Below are positions 1 through 12,100 of a stretch of 28,602 nt of DNA, one piece after another. The stretch comes from Elysia marginata. Lineage: Eukaryota > Mollusca > Gastropoda > Plakobranchidae. The translations under genes were made by a program, and so were the position numbers. How positions within the stretch are numbered: position 1 is the first letter of the stretch; every line of letters begins with the position of its first letter. The stretch lies in assembly GCA_019649035.1 (NCBI GenBank), contig BMAT01008493.1:195235-223836 (forward strand), given 5' to 3'. The notes below the pieces were generated by a model. That model saw only the letters and a list, made by a program, of their open reading frames with translations, was not told where the DNA came from and searched no databases.

Positions 1-109
1 ACATGCGCAGTGTGTAGTAATTCACCTTTAGGTAGTCATCTATATTCAGTCCACTCTTCTTTTTTTAAGAAAAAGGAGGTAAAATTAATCACTACAGTTA
101 ACAAACAAA
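1..109 (+). promoter_or_regulatory. 5' flank / 5' UTR of ZNHIT2
   Basis: This stretch lies directly before the ZNHIT2 start codon. It opens with CATGCGCA (2-9), which resembles half of an NRF-1 site, a motif common in housekeeping promoters. No TATA box is visible. The true transcription start cannot be placed and may lie outside the window. Confidence 0.35.
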
Positions 110-174
110 ATGGCAGCCTCCGTTGAAACAACAACAGTTCAAGCAGACTCGGAAAACTCATTTGTTTGTAAATT
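110..174 (+). CDS. ZNHIT2: ZNHIT2 coding exon 1
   Basis: Starts at ATG 110 and encodes 21 residues plus two bases of the next codon. The donor GTATGG at 175 was chosen because joining to 1387 makes codon TTA and restores the first zinc-binding pair as C20-K-L-C23. The alternative donors GTAAAT (169) and GTATAT (180) either lose C20 or break the CxxC spacing, so the family motif decides the site. Confidence 0.8.
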
Positions 175-3100
175 GTATGGGTATATTATAGAATATTATT
201 ATACATTTTTAGGCATTGGTGTAGAATTATCGCTCAATTATCTGAAAAGCAAGCCATGATAATATTCTGTTGTGAGGCGACCATGGTAAATCAAATTTGG
301 TAAAATTACTAAAGTCTAACTTAGCCTTAGCCTGGCTTAGGGTACAACATACTCGTCTCCTGGACGAAATAAAGGCAGTGATGAAGAGATATAGATTGAT
401 GAAAAATTTTTGTTTCAACCCTTAGTATTTCTGAAACTATCATTTTGCAATGATTAAAACTTACAGACCTACAGATCTAGGCGATTTGGTGTTTTTTCGT
501 TTGTTCCCACCCCTAGCACTTACGAAACTCATAAAGATAACACAATGAGATCTAGATCTAAATCTAGGTAGATCTATCTAGACCTAGATCTATGTATCAT
601 GGTTTTAAATCAGGATAGTCAAATTTGACAGCAAGAACTATACCAATGATGAAAGATTTTCGTCTGCTTATAAATTTTCCCAATTCTAAAACTTAAAGTA
701 TCAAATTTAGAAAGTGGGCTATTGAGTACAAGAGCTAAAACAACAGGGGTGGGAACATTCAAAAAAGCGCAGGCTTTTTGCCAGACCTAAACTAAAATTA
801 CAAATAGGCCTAGATTCTGTTGTGGACGCAGTTATGAACCCAAGCTGTTGAACTGTATTGACATGAGGATAGCAATTAATGCTTGAAAAGTGGACTGCCC
901 CTAATGTATACTGCAAGCCAGAGCTATAAAAGGGGCAATATAGCTATTAGTTACTATGTTCTGAGGCTGTTGTTTTTCCTATTGAAATAAAATATTTTAC
1001 AGCATTTTGACACTAAATGACAGCACTTATTAAGTTATTTTCAAAATTATAAAATAAACAGTTGCAAGTGTCTTTGAAAAAAAAACGAACAGAAATATGA
1101 TGCCATTGCGCTGAGGAAAAGATAAACTTTGAGGATTTCAACAGATTTGAAAATCGACTTTGTGACCCCATAACCTCTATACCCCCTATACAGAGGCAAG
1201 GGGGTGCCACACTTGCGCTTTTTAAAACCCTTATTTTTTTCTATAAAGTTTGAACAAATTTAGATTCTCATTGTATGAAAAATGATGAATCATTGTTTTC
1301 TTGGAATAACTAAATTTATGTATAATTATATATTGCAACACCTCATTTATAAGTACTTTGGCATATATATCAAATCTTGTCTTTAGATGTCTCAAAATAG
1401 CGGCAAAGTACACCTGTCCAAGGTGCAACATGGGATACTGCTCTCTGGCATGCTATCAGAGTGAGAAACATGCTGGATGCTCAGAAGCCTTCTATAAAGA
1501 CTGTGTGGTTAATGAACTTTCGCAGATGACCTCAGGGTAGGTTAGTCCTAAAAAATTTATTTTGCCTATTTTGCCTCAGCTTGAAGGTGTTAGGAGATTG
1601 GGTAATAATATTTTATTGTTAGTTGCTTGTTAGATATCATTAAATAGATTATGTGGAGCAATCCCATTATTTCAGGTGAAAGTAAGTAAGACCAGACAGG
1701 TCACTTCTATTGAATCACTTGAAATGTCATGAATGGATTTTTTTCTTAATCCTCTGCTGGTTCAATATATATATTTATATATCCTAAATTAAATTTAGTC
1801 TCATACTCTCAATCCGACCAAGCTGTTAAAATGCGTAATCTACGGCCTTGGTCAAAATGAGCCGGAACAATTTATTGTGGGATTTTCAGTATTTTCCATG
1901 TTTCTGTTGATTTGTTTGAACTTCCCATATAAAAACTATTAACACTACTATTCAGAGGTAGGTGAGCAAAAGCCAAAAATAGAGCAACACTTTCTGAAAA
2001 TGTTGATGATAGAGAAGAACAGTTTTTGTACTATAGTCAAAGCAGAAGTTAAGATTTTGTCCATTTTTGTAACAATGGGGAATTTGCGGAAAAGGTACAT
2101 GTTAGAAAACAAGTTTATTATGTAAAACTTTTCATGGAAATTGAATAGAAGTTGATGCACATATTCCTGGAATTTAAAATCAATTGCTTGTTTCAAATCT
2201 GTTGCAGTTAAAGATGAAGTGAACTAAAAGTTTCCGTTTTTTTCCGCTTTGACCACTGACAACCTGTCAGAATTGACCTGGGCTGCATGAGGTCAAACGG
2301 GAATAAACCATAATTTCTGCTCCCGCCCCACTCCACAATTGAAAACCGGCTCTGTGGCCTAGCGGTAAAGACACTCGCTCAGAGACCGGGAAGTACGGGT
2401 TCAATCCCGGGCCGAGTCAAACCAAAGACTTTAAAATTGGTATTAGTAGCTGATCCGCGTGGTGACTGGCATTATGGATTTAGTGCTAAGTCTGTTCGGA
2501 CCGGTGTCAGGATAATGTGACTGGGTGTGGTGTATGCAGCGCTCCGTACATCACAGTGTGGCAGCACACTTTCAATTGTCCCAAGCGCCGTCTCTGATAT
2601 AACCTTGTAGTTGAAAAGAGACGTTAAAATTGAAACAACCAACCAACCAACCACAATTGAAAAAGTTGTGTACTTTGCTCTTTGCTCTTTCAACAATGCT
2701 TCATTCTTGGTTTTGACCATCAAGTCAAACATACCTGCAAGCGTGTGCACCTTGAGGCAGACTTGGATGCCCTAGACACCCAATTTATATTTGACTTGCA
2801 GATTTAAGAGCCTAGCAAATAGATGATTAATTTATTTAGGAAACTGTAGTGAATGTCATGCATTATTATTTTGACTGTTACTTCTATCTTCCACTTTACT
2901 CCCCTATTCTGTTTCCCTGTTAAGTTCTGTAAAGGTGAAGCTTATTTTGCCTTATAATTTTGAGAAACATAAAAATTGACCATCAACTTCTGTTTTAAAA
3001 AACTATGAACGTAATTTGATGAATATAAAACATTAATACTCACATAAACCTTCATAACCTATTGATTTACATGTAATCTCAAGCAATTTTTAAAGACGAG

Positions 3101-6100
3101 TATACATTTTAAACATGTCAACTTTAGTCAGTTAAAACAGTTTAATTTATTGTTAAGTGACAATGATTTTTCTAAATCAATAAATGTCTTTTTTTACATG
3201 GACACATTTTTGCACATCAAATTGGTACGTCTTACTTAATTCGTTGGCCTTCATAAATCATATGTCATACCGCACTTAATTTAAAATATTTGACTTGTGT
3301 AATATGAACATTATGCAAAGGTCGTTTACACCACTCAGAAGGTAATAACAATGAATACTTGTGTATTTTAGTAGAACATTTTAAAACCTATTTTATGCTG
3401 GACTCCTTTAACCTTCACCTTGCTATTAAAATCAAAAGAAATTGCAAATGAAAAAATGAGCATGAAAGTGTACAAGTTTTACTGTAGATTTACACATTAT
3501 GCCATACTTGTGTCTGGGTATAAACAAAAAAATCTTATCCAGATCTTAAGTTAATTCTTGTAACCCTTCTAATTATGTCAATACAATCAACATCCATCTA
3601 ATTAGAACAAGTATGTGGTTAAAGAAAACATGAATTGTGAGGGTAAGGGTTATTAGGTCAGGATAGACAAAATGAAATGATACCCCGAAACGTTTGAAAC
3701 AGCTAGAAAACGCATAAAGCCAGCCGGGTATTCATTACCAGATGTCTGAACTCCAAGTTCATAAATAATCATTTTGTTTCCTTAGCAGTGTTGCAATGCC
3801 TTGAATACAGAAGATAATTACAATCACATCTAGCTATTAAGCTGCAATTAAGACATGATAGTGTTCTTGAACAAAAATATAAAAACACCATTGAAGAAGC
3901 ATTTGCCTTCTCCCGGTGTTTTTAATGACCTAACACCAGAAGTACACGGAGCTAGCAACACATTGGCGACATTATCAATTGTAAGAGAGTTGAAGCTTAA
4001 GTTGGTGCAAAAGAAAATCTCTTTAGGTATAGTTATGTGCAAATAATAAATCAGAGATGTCATAGGTAATAATGCTATAATTATCCTGTGAATTTTCCTG
4101 ATATCATCTATCGTCTATTCCTTTTTAAATGAAAGTGAAGCTTGGTTACCCTGAAATGTTTTAATATGTGGTACAGTTTTTTCTTTACGGTCTCAGATAC
4201 AATGCTAATTGCACAGTAATTACAAAGGTATTAAAAAAATGGATCCAATTTAAACATCGGGATAAATGGACATGTGATTTATTATCTGATAAAGAAATAG
4301 CACTTTACAGAGTACAGAAATTCTTACCTGAGTGATTTTTGACTAGATCCCATGGTAAAAGCATCACATGTAAATGTAGAAAAATTGAATTAAAGGAAGC
4401 TCAAATAGCAATAAAATATGCCGGAGATGCTTAATCAGTGAAGTAAAATCAATTAATCTTACAGCCAAAGCGCAAACAAGTGTAATCATTGTGCATCCTG
4501 AACAACGTTCAAACTGAAATAATTTGTAAGGGGTCTCTCTCAAAGAGCAACTAGTGCGCAAAATATGGTACCTTTAACTTTACACTGAGGTAATGGAAGT
4601 GATACCAGAAAATTATGTGTGACATTTCCAGGTCAGCCAAAGGTGCCACAAATTTTCTGGTATACCAAAGCAGGTTCATGATTCAAGTCGCACTTGACCA
4701 GATGATGCACATTTCTTATGTTTTGAACGGACATATGATATTAAGTAAGCTGATAAGTGTTATAATTGTTGTAAACATTTTTTTTACTTATCGGTCATGA
4801 TTTTCTGTTTTCTTCCTTTTTTTATGCATTCATGCCATTCATATTTTTTCATTTCCAGATCTGATGATAAACAGAAAGTTTTAGAAATGTTGGCAAAGGA
4901 TCTAGAAGAGAGAGGAGAGGAAGGAGACGGTAGGTTCAGACAAGCTTTTTCTGACATTTGGAAATTCCTACAATTTTTAAAATAAATTTTGCGTTCAGAC
5001 TCCCAATTGTGCTAGAAATCATACTTTTAGCCTGTTCAAAAATTGTTTTTTTGTTCTTGCGCATTTTGTCTTACAATTTTTTGAAGTTTTTGTTCAGGGT
5101 CTGTAGGTTATAGTCCCAGCCAAGCATTTGCAAGAATTAGTTCAAGTATAAAGACAAAGTATTTACTATAAAGGGGCTAGGGTCTCAGTGTTTTGCTGTT
5201 CTTTGGTTAAAGGCTTTTTAGCGAGCAATTAATAAAATGAGAAAAAAATATGAGTTTCAATTTCGGGCCACTAAAGGAGAACACGGCACTATTTCTCTTA
5301 TACAAAGATGCAAGGTTGCTTTTGCTAATTTTGGCAAATTACCACAAATTAAATCAGCACACAGCGGAGGTAGACATTTTGGACTTAAACCGGCATTTTG
5401 TGCAAAGTGAATGTTGATATAGAAATCAGGAAAATTTGAAATTTGTAACTCTTTGCTAATCAGAAGAAACTTTAGATCTAGATCTATTTATTTTCAAAAT
5501 AGTGTTATTCTTTCAAAGCAAATTAAAAAAAAAAAAAACCAACATGAATGTTATGGAGTGGTGACCCTCTAAACTAAGCGTTAGGGTTTAACCTTTCATA
5601 TATTGGCTACTACCTAGTTACATGTAAAACAGAGACATATTTAACGTGCGTTTCAATTAAAACCAAAAGGCAATTCTAAAAAGCAGCTTTACATTTATTA
5701 CTTTAGAGGACTAAGAAATGAAAATAGAGAAATACAAAACGACCATGAGGGTCCCCGATACAAAATACTTATAACACTGGTACTTGGCAAGGGTACTTGA
5801 CAGGGTGGCGTAGGTCCCTCTAACGTCCCTCTCCGCGGCTTCAATCCAAGGCCCCGAGTCCAGCAAGTCCTCCAAATTATATACACCCGCTGATCCGCGC
5901 TCACTGAATAAAACTCACTCCCACACGAAGGTCAAAGCATGCATGTCCAGTCAACCTATAATATCAGCACAATCATCAAAAATATATTAACTCTCTCACT
6001 ACTGCTAAATACATTTGTTTTTTATTAACTCTTTCGCTCCCAACAATGAACATGAAGATTTTACAGATAACAAAAGTATATTAGAGTGTTAATTTTGTTC

Positions 6101-9100
6101 GCTCTGTAGTGGTATATATGTAAATGTGCATGTATATATAAATGTAACAGTAATCTTACCGTTATAACAGAAAGGTAACGCTATCAAGAAGGTACAGGAA
6201 ACAAAAGTATATTAAAGTGTCAATTTCCTACGCTCTATGGTGATACATGTAACAGCAATAGTAACTTTGTAGTGTAGCAGAATGTTAATCGTAGCAAAAA
6301 TAATATTTCAGGTAATAGTTGCTGCAGTTGTAACTAGTTTACATGGTCATAGGAATAAAAAAGTTTCTAATTCATATTCAAAAGTCAAAATCATAATGCT
6401 CTTGACACCAGTACTCATAAATATTATAATTGTAGTAATATAAATAATTAGCGTTATTAGCACTCCAAAGTGATGGTTTGAATGGGTGTATTGTTAGAAT
6501 AATACTAATTCCAATAGTTTATGATAGTGATGATAGTAATGATTTGATAATAGTAGTGAAAACAATTATATAAATAACATGCATGAATTCTAACATGGTA
6601 GTGTTTGAAGTTGTTTTGGGTTTGTTTTGATGTACGCCTACTGTAATTAGTGTAAATAAAAAAAAAACTTTGTTAGTATAATGGCTTTTAAATGCATTCT
6701 TTTCTTTCTTTTGAAAGGTTCTGAAGACGATTTGGCAGATAGAGTAGAAGGACTTGATTTAGGTAAACTTTCTTTATATTTATTATATTCTTTTCAGCTC
6801 AAGACCTTTTCTATTCTATCTACTGTTTTCACCCCTGGAGTGATGAACAAATCCCTCATATCGAAATTCCATATCTTTTTATATAAAATAAATGAAAAAT
6901 AATTTATTTTGTAATTTTAATTCCAACTGATTCAAATTTTGAATAAAGTGCAGAGATCTCAATTTAAAAAAAGAATGTTAAGTAGCAAAGTTTTTAAAAA
7001 TATTTTCTTCCTAATTAAGAGAAACTGAATAGGACATTTTTTGTCAATATCTATTATACATCTACTGGCACTGAAAATTTAAAAAGCATTAAAGTAAGGA
7101 CTCTGTTTAATAGTTATAAAAACTTAACAAAAAATATGCAAGCAGACACTCTTTTTAGGAATATGAGTACAAGTATCTTTCTTTAACATTAAGCAAAAGC
7201 TTTACTAAGGGCAATGCTGTATTTAAGGTTTTGTGAGGGAAAAGCTGTAACAAGGGAAACATGGCCAAACAATAATTTCTTGACATTTCTGAATTGCTGT
7301 GAAACTTTTACATGTTTTTAAGTGTTTTTGTAACCATTTTGTTAAGAAGCTTGTTAATGAACTTTGAATGTTACCAGATGAAGACATTGGAGTTGTATGG
7401 GGTAGACTGAAACCAGAGGAGAAAGAAGAATTTGCTCGCATGTTGCAAGATGGTCGCCTTGCACGTCTTATTGAATTGTGGACCCCTTGGTGGAAATGTG
7501 CAGTAAGATCAGTTGATGAAACAAATAATCTTCCAATCATTTCATCATTTGAGTAAAAAAAAATTGTCACTGCAATTATAGGAACTAGCCAACTTGCTCC
7601 TTCTTCGAATGGTGAAAATGAACTACATGATGAGACCCACAGTTAGCTATCTTGCTTAGAGGCCAAAGGGAGAAAAAAACCTTAATGAGGTTGTGTTGCA
7701 AACCCTGTTAAAGTTTTCAAACCTTTAAAAACTACAAAGTTTTGACATATAGTTTTAGATCTCTGTGTAGATTAGATGTAAATAATATCTAGATCTAGAT
7801 AATTATTTTCATTTATGTGTATACCTACAGTTGACCTACAATTCCCTTTTCTTGTGTTATTTTTATGTTCCAAAATTTTGCAAATTAAAGCATAAGCTTT
7901 TTGTTGCATTTTGTAAAATTTTAAATATCGAAACTTTAGTAAACAAACCCTGGATCTGAAATTCCCAAGAAAGGTGAAAAAAGAAAGTTTGTAAATATTA
8001 TTGTTTTGTCAGCGCATCTTAGTGAACACACTTCCAAAAAAAAACTTGCTTTGAGGAACACACCATCCACACTAAAAGGGAAATAATGCACAACCTTTTT
8101 ACCCTAAATTTGTTTTGTAGGGACCCAGAACTTATGTGTTTAAGATCTCATAATTGTAAATAATTTTTTTCAAATATATGAAAAACCCTATGCATTTAAA
8201 TGTAGCATAGTTGAAAAATTTTCATGAATTGTTTTTCTGTTTTGCTTTTTATGAACTTTTTCAAAAGAATTTCTTTGATGATGTGAGCTATAAGTTTTGT
8301 ATGATGTAGTGGTTCTCTGAATAAGAGAAAAAAAAACGTTATTTATAATACTTATGTGGAACTTGAACTTCAGGGCTATGAAGATGAAAACAACAATTTT
8401 TATTTTTATTTATGAATGTAGGAAAATCAAAAACTTGTGCTGGAGCGTGAAACTGGAAACAAGAAACAAATTAGCCAGAAGATGCCAGAGATATTGCCAG
8501 ACATTCCAGACATTAACAGTCTGCTGAAAGTAAGGCAAACCTACTGGTTCTTTTTTTATATCAAAGATGAGAGAGATGAGAAATGCAAGTTTATTTTGTT
8601 GTTTTTTATTCTTGATAGACATAGAAATATTTATTTGAAGAACTAATGTGTTTGGTTTTTCTTTGCCGTTGTTGTAGTTGTAGAATATAAATAGATAGAT
8701 GAGGCTTTGACGCTGCTGTTTTAACTTTTTAAAAAGTTACTGTGGTTGGATTCATTGCCATTAAAAAATCATCTTCATAATGAATTTTCTGGGTTTTCAT
8801 AAATGTGATTGTTTCAGCAACCTGGTCCATTATATGCTTTCTACAGAACAATCGTCCCTCAGCTGAATGCAAATTTGATTTGCTGAACATCCTATTTGCT
8901 TATGCATTTGTGTCTCGCATTCACAATGGATGTCATCTTGAGTGCCCTATGGATAGTACACAGGTAAAATGGAAAGATTTTATGCTGATTTCCTGCTTCA
9001 CTTTAAGGGATTATTATTTGTGTTATAATTTGCTTTTCCCACTTTGTGTCGTTTGATCAGTCAAGGGTCTAATTAAGCTGCTTTTGTAGAGCTTTTACAT

Positions 9101-12100
9101 CTATATAAGGAGTAAATACTGTTATTTTTGTGTCTTCATAAAAGACTTGAATGATAAAATAAAAAGACAACATTCTGCTTTTTAATCGTTATTGCTTTGT
9201 TAAAGGTATATAACTTATTGAGTGTCTGTAATAGTTTTTTTTTTGCCGAAGAACATTTCTGTTTTTTTTTTTTTTTCACAGCAAGTGTCAACAATAGTTT
9301 TGAAAAATAATGAAAGCTTTTCCATTGATCCTTCCAAATTTCAGGATGTCCTAGAATCATGCTTTGTTCTGCGAGACCAAAATAGATGTGGAAGTGTTGG
9401 AGAAGCAGTTCAGAAAAGTTTGGATGATGTTTGCTCCGTAAGTGAAGACATGGCAGGGGAATCAGCTGAAAATAAATCCTGTTTAAGATTAAGTTTGGGT
9501 TAAGAGAAACTAGAAATTTGGTCCCTTTCCTTCTTTTCCTTTATAATGATACTGCTTAACTTTTTAGCATTTATCCTGGTCAAACTCGGCAGCGGCCTAT
9601 AATTCATTGGGGAGGGGGGGGTTATATTTCTCTCTTGGGCCAATGAGACTTACCCATTTAGTTGTGATCGTGATGGAAAGTCCATAATTGTGTTTGACTG
9701 TCAGATAAAACTGTGACAAATTGTGCAAATTAATTGTATAGTACAGTAGTATCCGGTTAAATGCATGCCAGTTAAATGCACGCTACGGTTAAACGCACTC
9801 CAGTTAAATGCACACTACTGTTAAACTAAAGCCAAATCGCTATGACCTCCCCCTTTTGGTTGCAGGGTGATAGGCCTAATTGCTAGACGTAAGCTTTTGT
9901 TTCATTTCACACAGATCTATACAGCACGCAAGACGTTGTCTAGACCTTGTCAGAAAGTTGTCATTCATCTGTTGTCGATCTCTTTAGATCTAATTCCAAG
10001 CCAGTTTGANNNNNNNNNNNNNNNNNNNNNNNNNNNNNNNNNNNNNNNNNNNNNNNNNNNNNNNNNNNNNNNNNNNNNNNNNNNNNNNNNNNNNNNNNNN
10101 NNNNNNNNNNNNNNNNNNNNNNNNNNNNNNNNNNNNNNNNNNNNNNNNNNNNNNNNNNNNNAGGATGTACATGATGTATTTCTTAAGCCTATCCTACCAT
10201 CCATAGATGTTTGTATAATAAAGGAAAACAACTCGGTTTTTTTTATGATGTATCATACTCTGAAGGGAAATAACTAATTATTTTTTTTACTACTTTTCAT
10301 AAGTGCACACATCTCCTAAACGCACGCTATTTGGGTCCCCCAAGCGCCGTGTGTTTAACCGGATACTACTGTATTATGTCCCAGCGCCGTGATTTCAAAG
10401 ACTTACTGAGCCTTCAAGGGCAAGGTTACCTACTACCGATCGTAGGCCTATGTAACTGACCTACTCAGACGTCAGTTTGAACCAATCAGAGCCCTAGCTG
10501 GCCAATGCCTCACTGCCTGAGATTAGCCAGAGCCTATGAGAAGCCAACTCTTGGGAGAGGTTCTAATAGTTTGACTTGGCAAATTTCACACTACTGGGGA
10601 GGATTACAAAAATGCTGAAAAGCACCCATCTTTTATTTCCAATGTACATAAATAGAATTCTTATGTAGTAATAAAGTGTTTAGTCCTTGTTTTACAAAAA
10701 CTAGGCCATGATTAACAATTTTATCCAAAGTAATGACTTTAGAGACATGTTTTTCAAAATATTTATAGATACAATAGTATCCCTAGTTTTTCATTGATTA
10801 TGAAGTTTATGGTATCATTTTAATTTCTCGATGAGGTGCTATTGAAAAATTCACATAGTAATTTGAAACCAGTCGGCCCTGCAACATCTGTTTCCATTGA
10901 CAACGCCCACCACTGTGGCTACTCTAGGCCCTAACTCATGACGCAACTTTTACCTTGCGTCCAGGCATCTCGCTTGGTTAGTCTTGCAACCAATGAGGCT
11001 CATAATGGATTTCAATTTGACCCTTGACAGGTCTTATCCAATCATGACCATTGAGGGATAATATTAAGATTAACTGGAACCTGGGCAAAAGAAATCTGTT
11101 GTGTGAGGAGCTATATGTATGAGTGGCTTCTGTATATTTCAAAAGAAAAAGTTTAGCTTACTAAAAATGCACCCTCAAATTTTATCTGAACGCTAGTATT
11201 AGTAAAAGGTTAATATAACCTTTGGATAATATAAACTTTTTAGTCAGGCCCAGAAGAGTTTATCTTAACAGGATTCCACAGTACCTCTTGAGAGTTAAGA
11301 GATGTTAAACTAAACAGAGAAAGTTCATATTGCCAAATTAGCTTTACCAACTGTTAATTCTCTGCTTGGCTTCAAATTTTTCAGAGAGGCAAAAAGTCTG
11401 AAGGTTCATCTCACAGCTTCAACCTGACAGTGCTGGAGGATGTCAGACATCTGGCAAGTGGACCAGGCAAGATGGACAGTCTGACCTTCATCTCTGCTGC
11501 CCTGTCAGATTTGATCTCTCTGTTCCAGACGGCTCTCAAGGTCATTAAGAAAGGTGCTCTTTTTGTCTTAAAGTTCTATATCTTTCTTGTTAATTTCACT
11601 TTTACAATACCATTTCAGTCTAATTTTATCCTTTATTTTATGTCTGGAATGTGTACAAATATTAATCAACAGCACAAGCAAACAAAGTTCTCGACTTAGC
11701 TCGTCTTTCTATAATCGCATAAAGATCCAATTTTCAGCACAGTATGTTTGTTTATTTACAACTTTTGATGCTGTTAATTTTGACATACAGTGGAAACATC
11801 ATAACTCTAATATTTAGAGAATTATTAAGAGCAAGATCTCTTTAAAGTAGCTAAAAATGTATTGAATGAAAAAATTCTAATCAGCTATCAACTCTATATT
11901 TTAATTCAAATTAAAAAAAACAAAAACCAAACTCACAAATTTTTCAATACTAGAATCTTTTTACACTAATATAGTCTGTTTCAGATAGCTCTACTATTGA
12001 TTAAGTTACTCACGGACTATAAAAAGGCTAATAATAGACCTTGCATTAGTCTCAGTTTCACTTCTAGTTTGTTGAAAATGAGGTGACTTTAAAATTAGTT

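Larger units (their letters stand above)
9438..11384 (+). other. ZNHIT2 intron 8
   Basis: 1947 bp or more, since the Ns at 10010-10161 may not be true length. It contains an inverted-repeat DNA element (9744-10371) and, at about 10380-11060, a GC-richer stretch with several CCAAT sequences that looks like interspersed repeat but that I cannot name. Confidence 0.75.

Noticed and set aside
1358..1540. ATG at 1358 as the start of the zinc-finger protein
   Set aside because: It lies upstream of a good acceptor (1386). Starting there would lose the first Cys of the zinc finger, while exon 1 at 110 supplies it with correct phase.
2472..2750. 92-codon minus-strand frame
   Set aside because: Covers the antisense of the SINE and its flank; no protein-like features.
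3848..4063. Overlapping short frames on both strands in intron 2
   Set aside because: Length and composition fit chance, and no splice signals support them.
9867..10277. Open frames of up to 136 codons across the gap
   Set aside because: They run through Ns and the inverted-repeat transposon.
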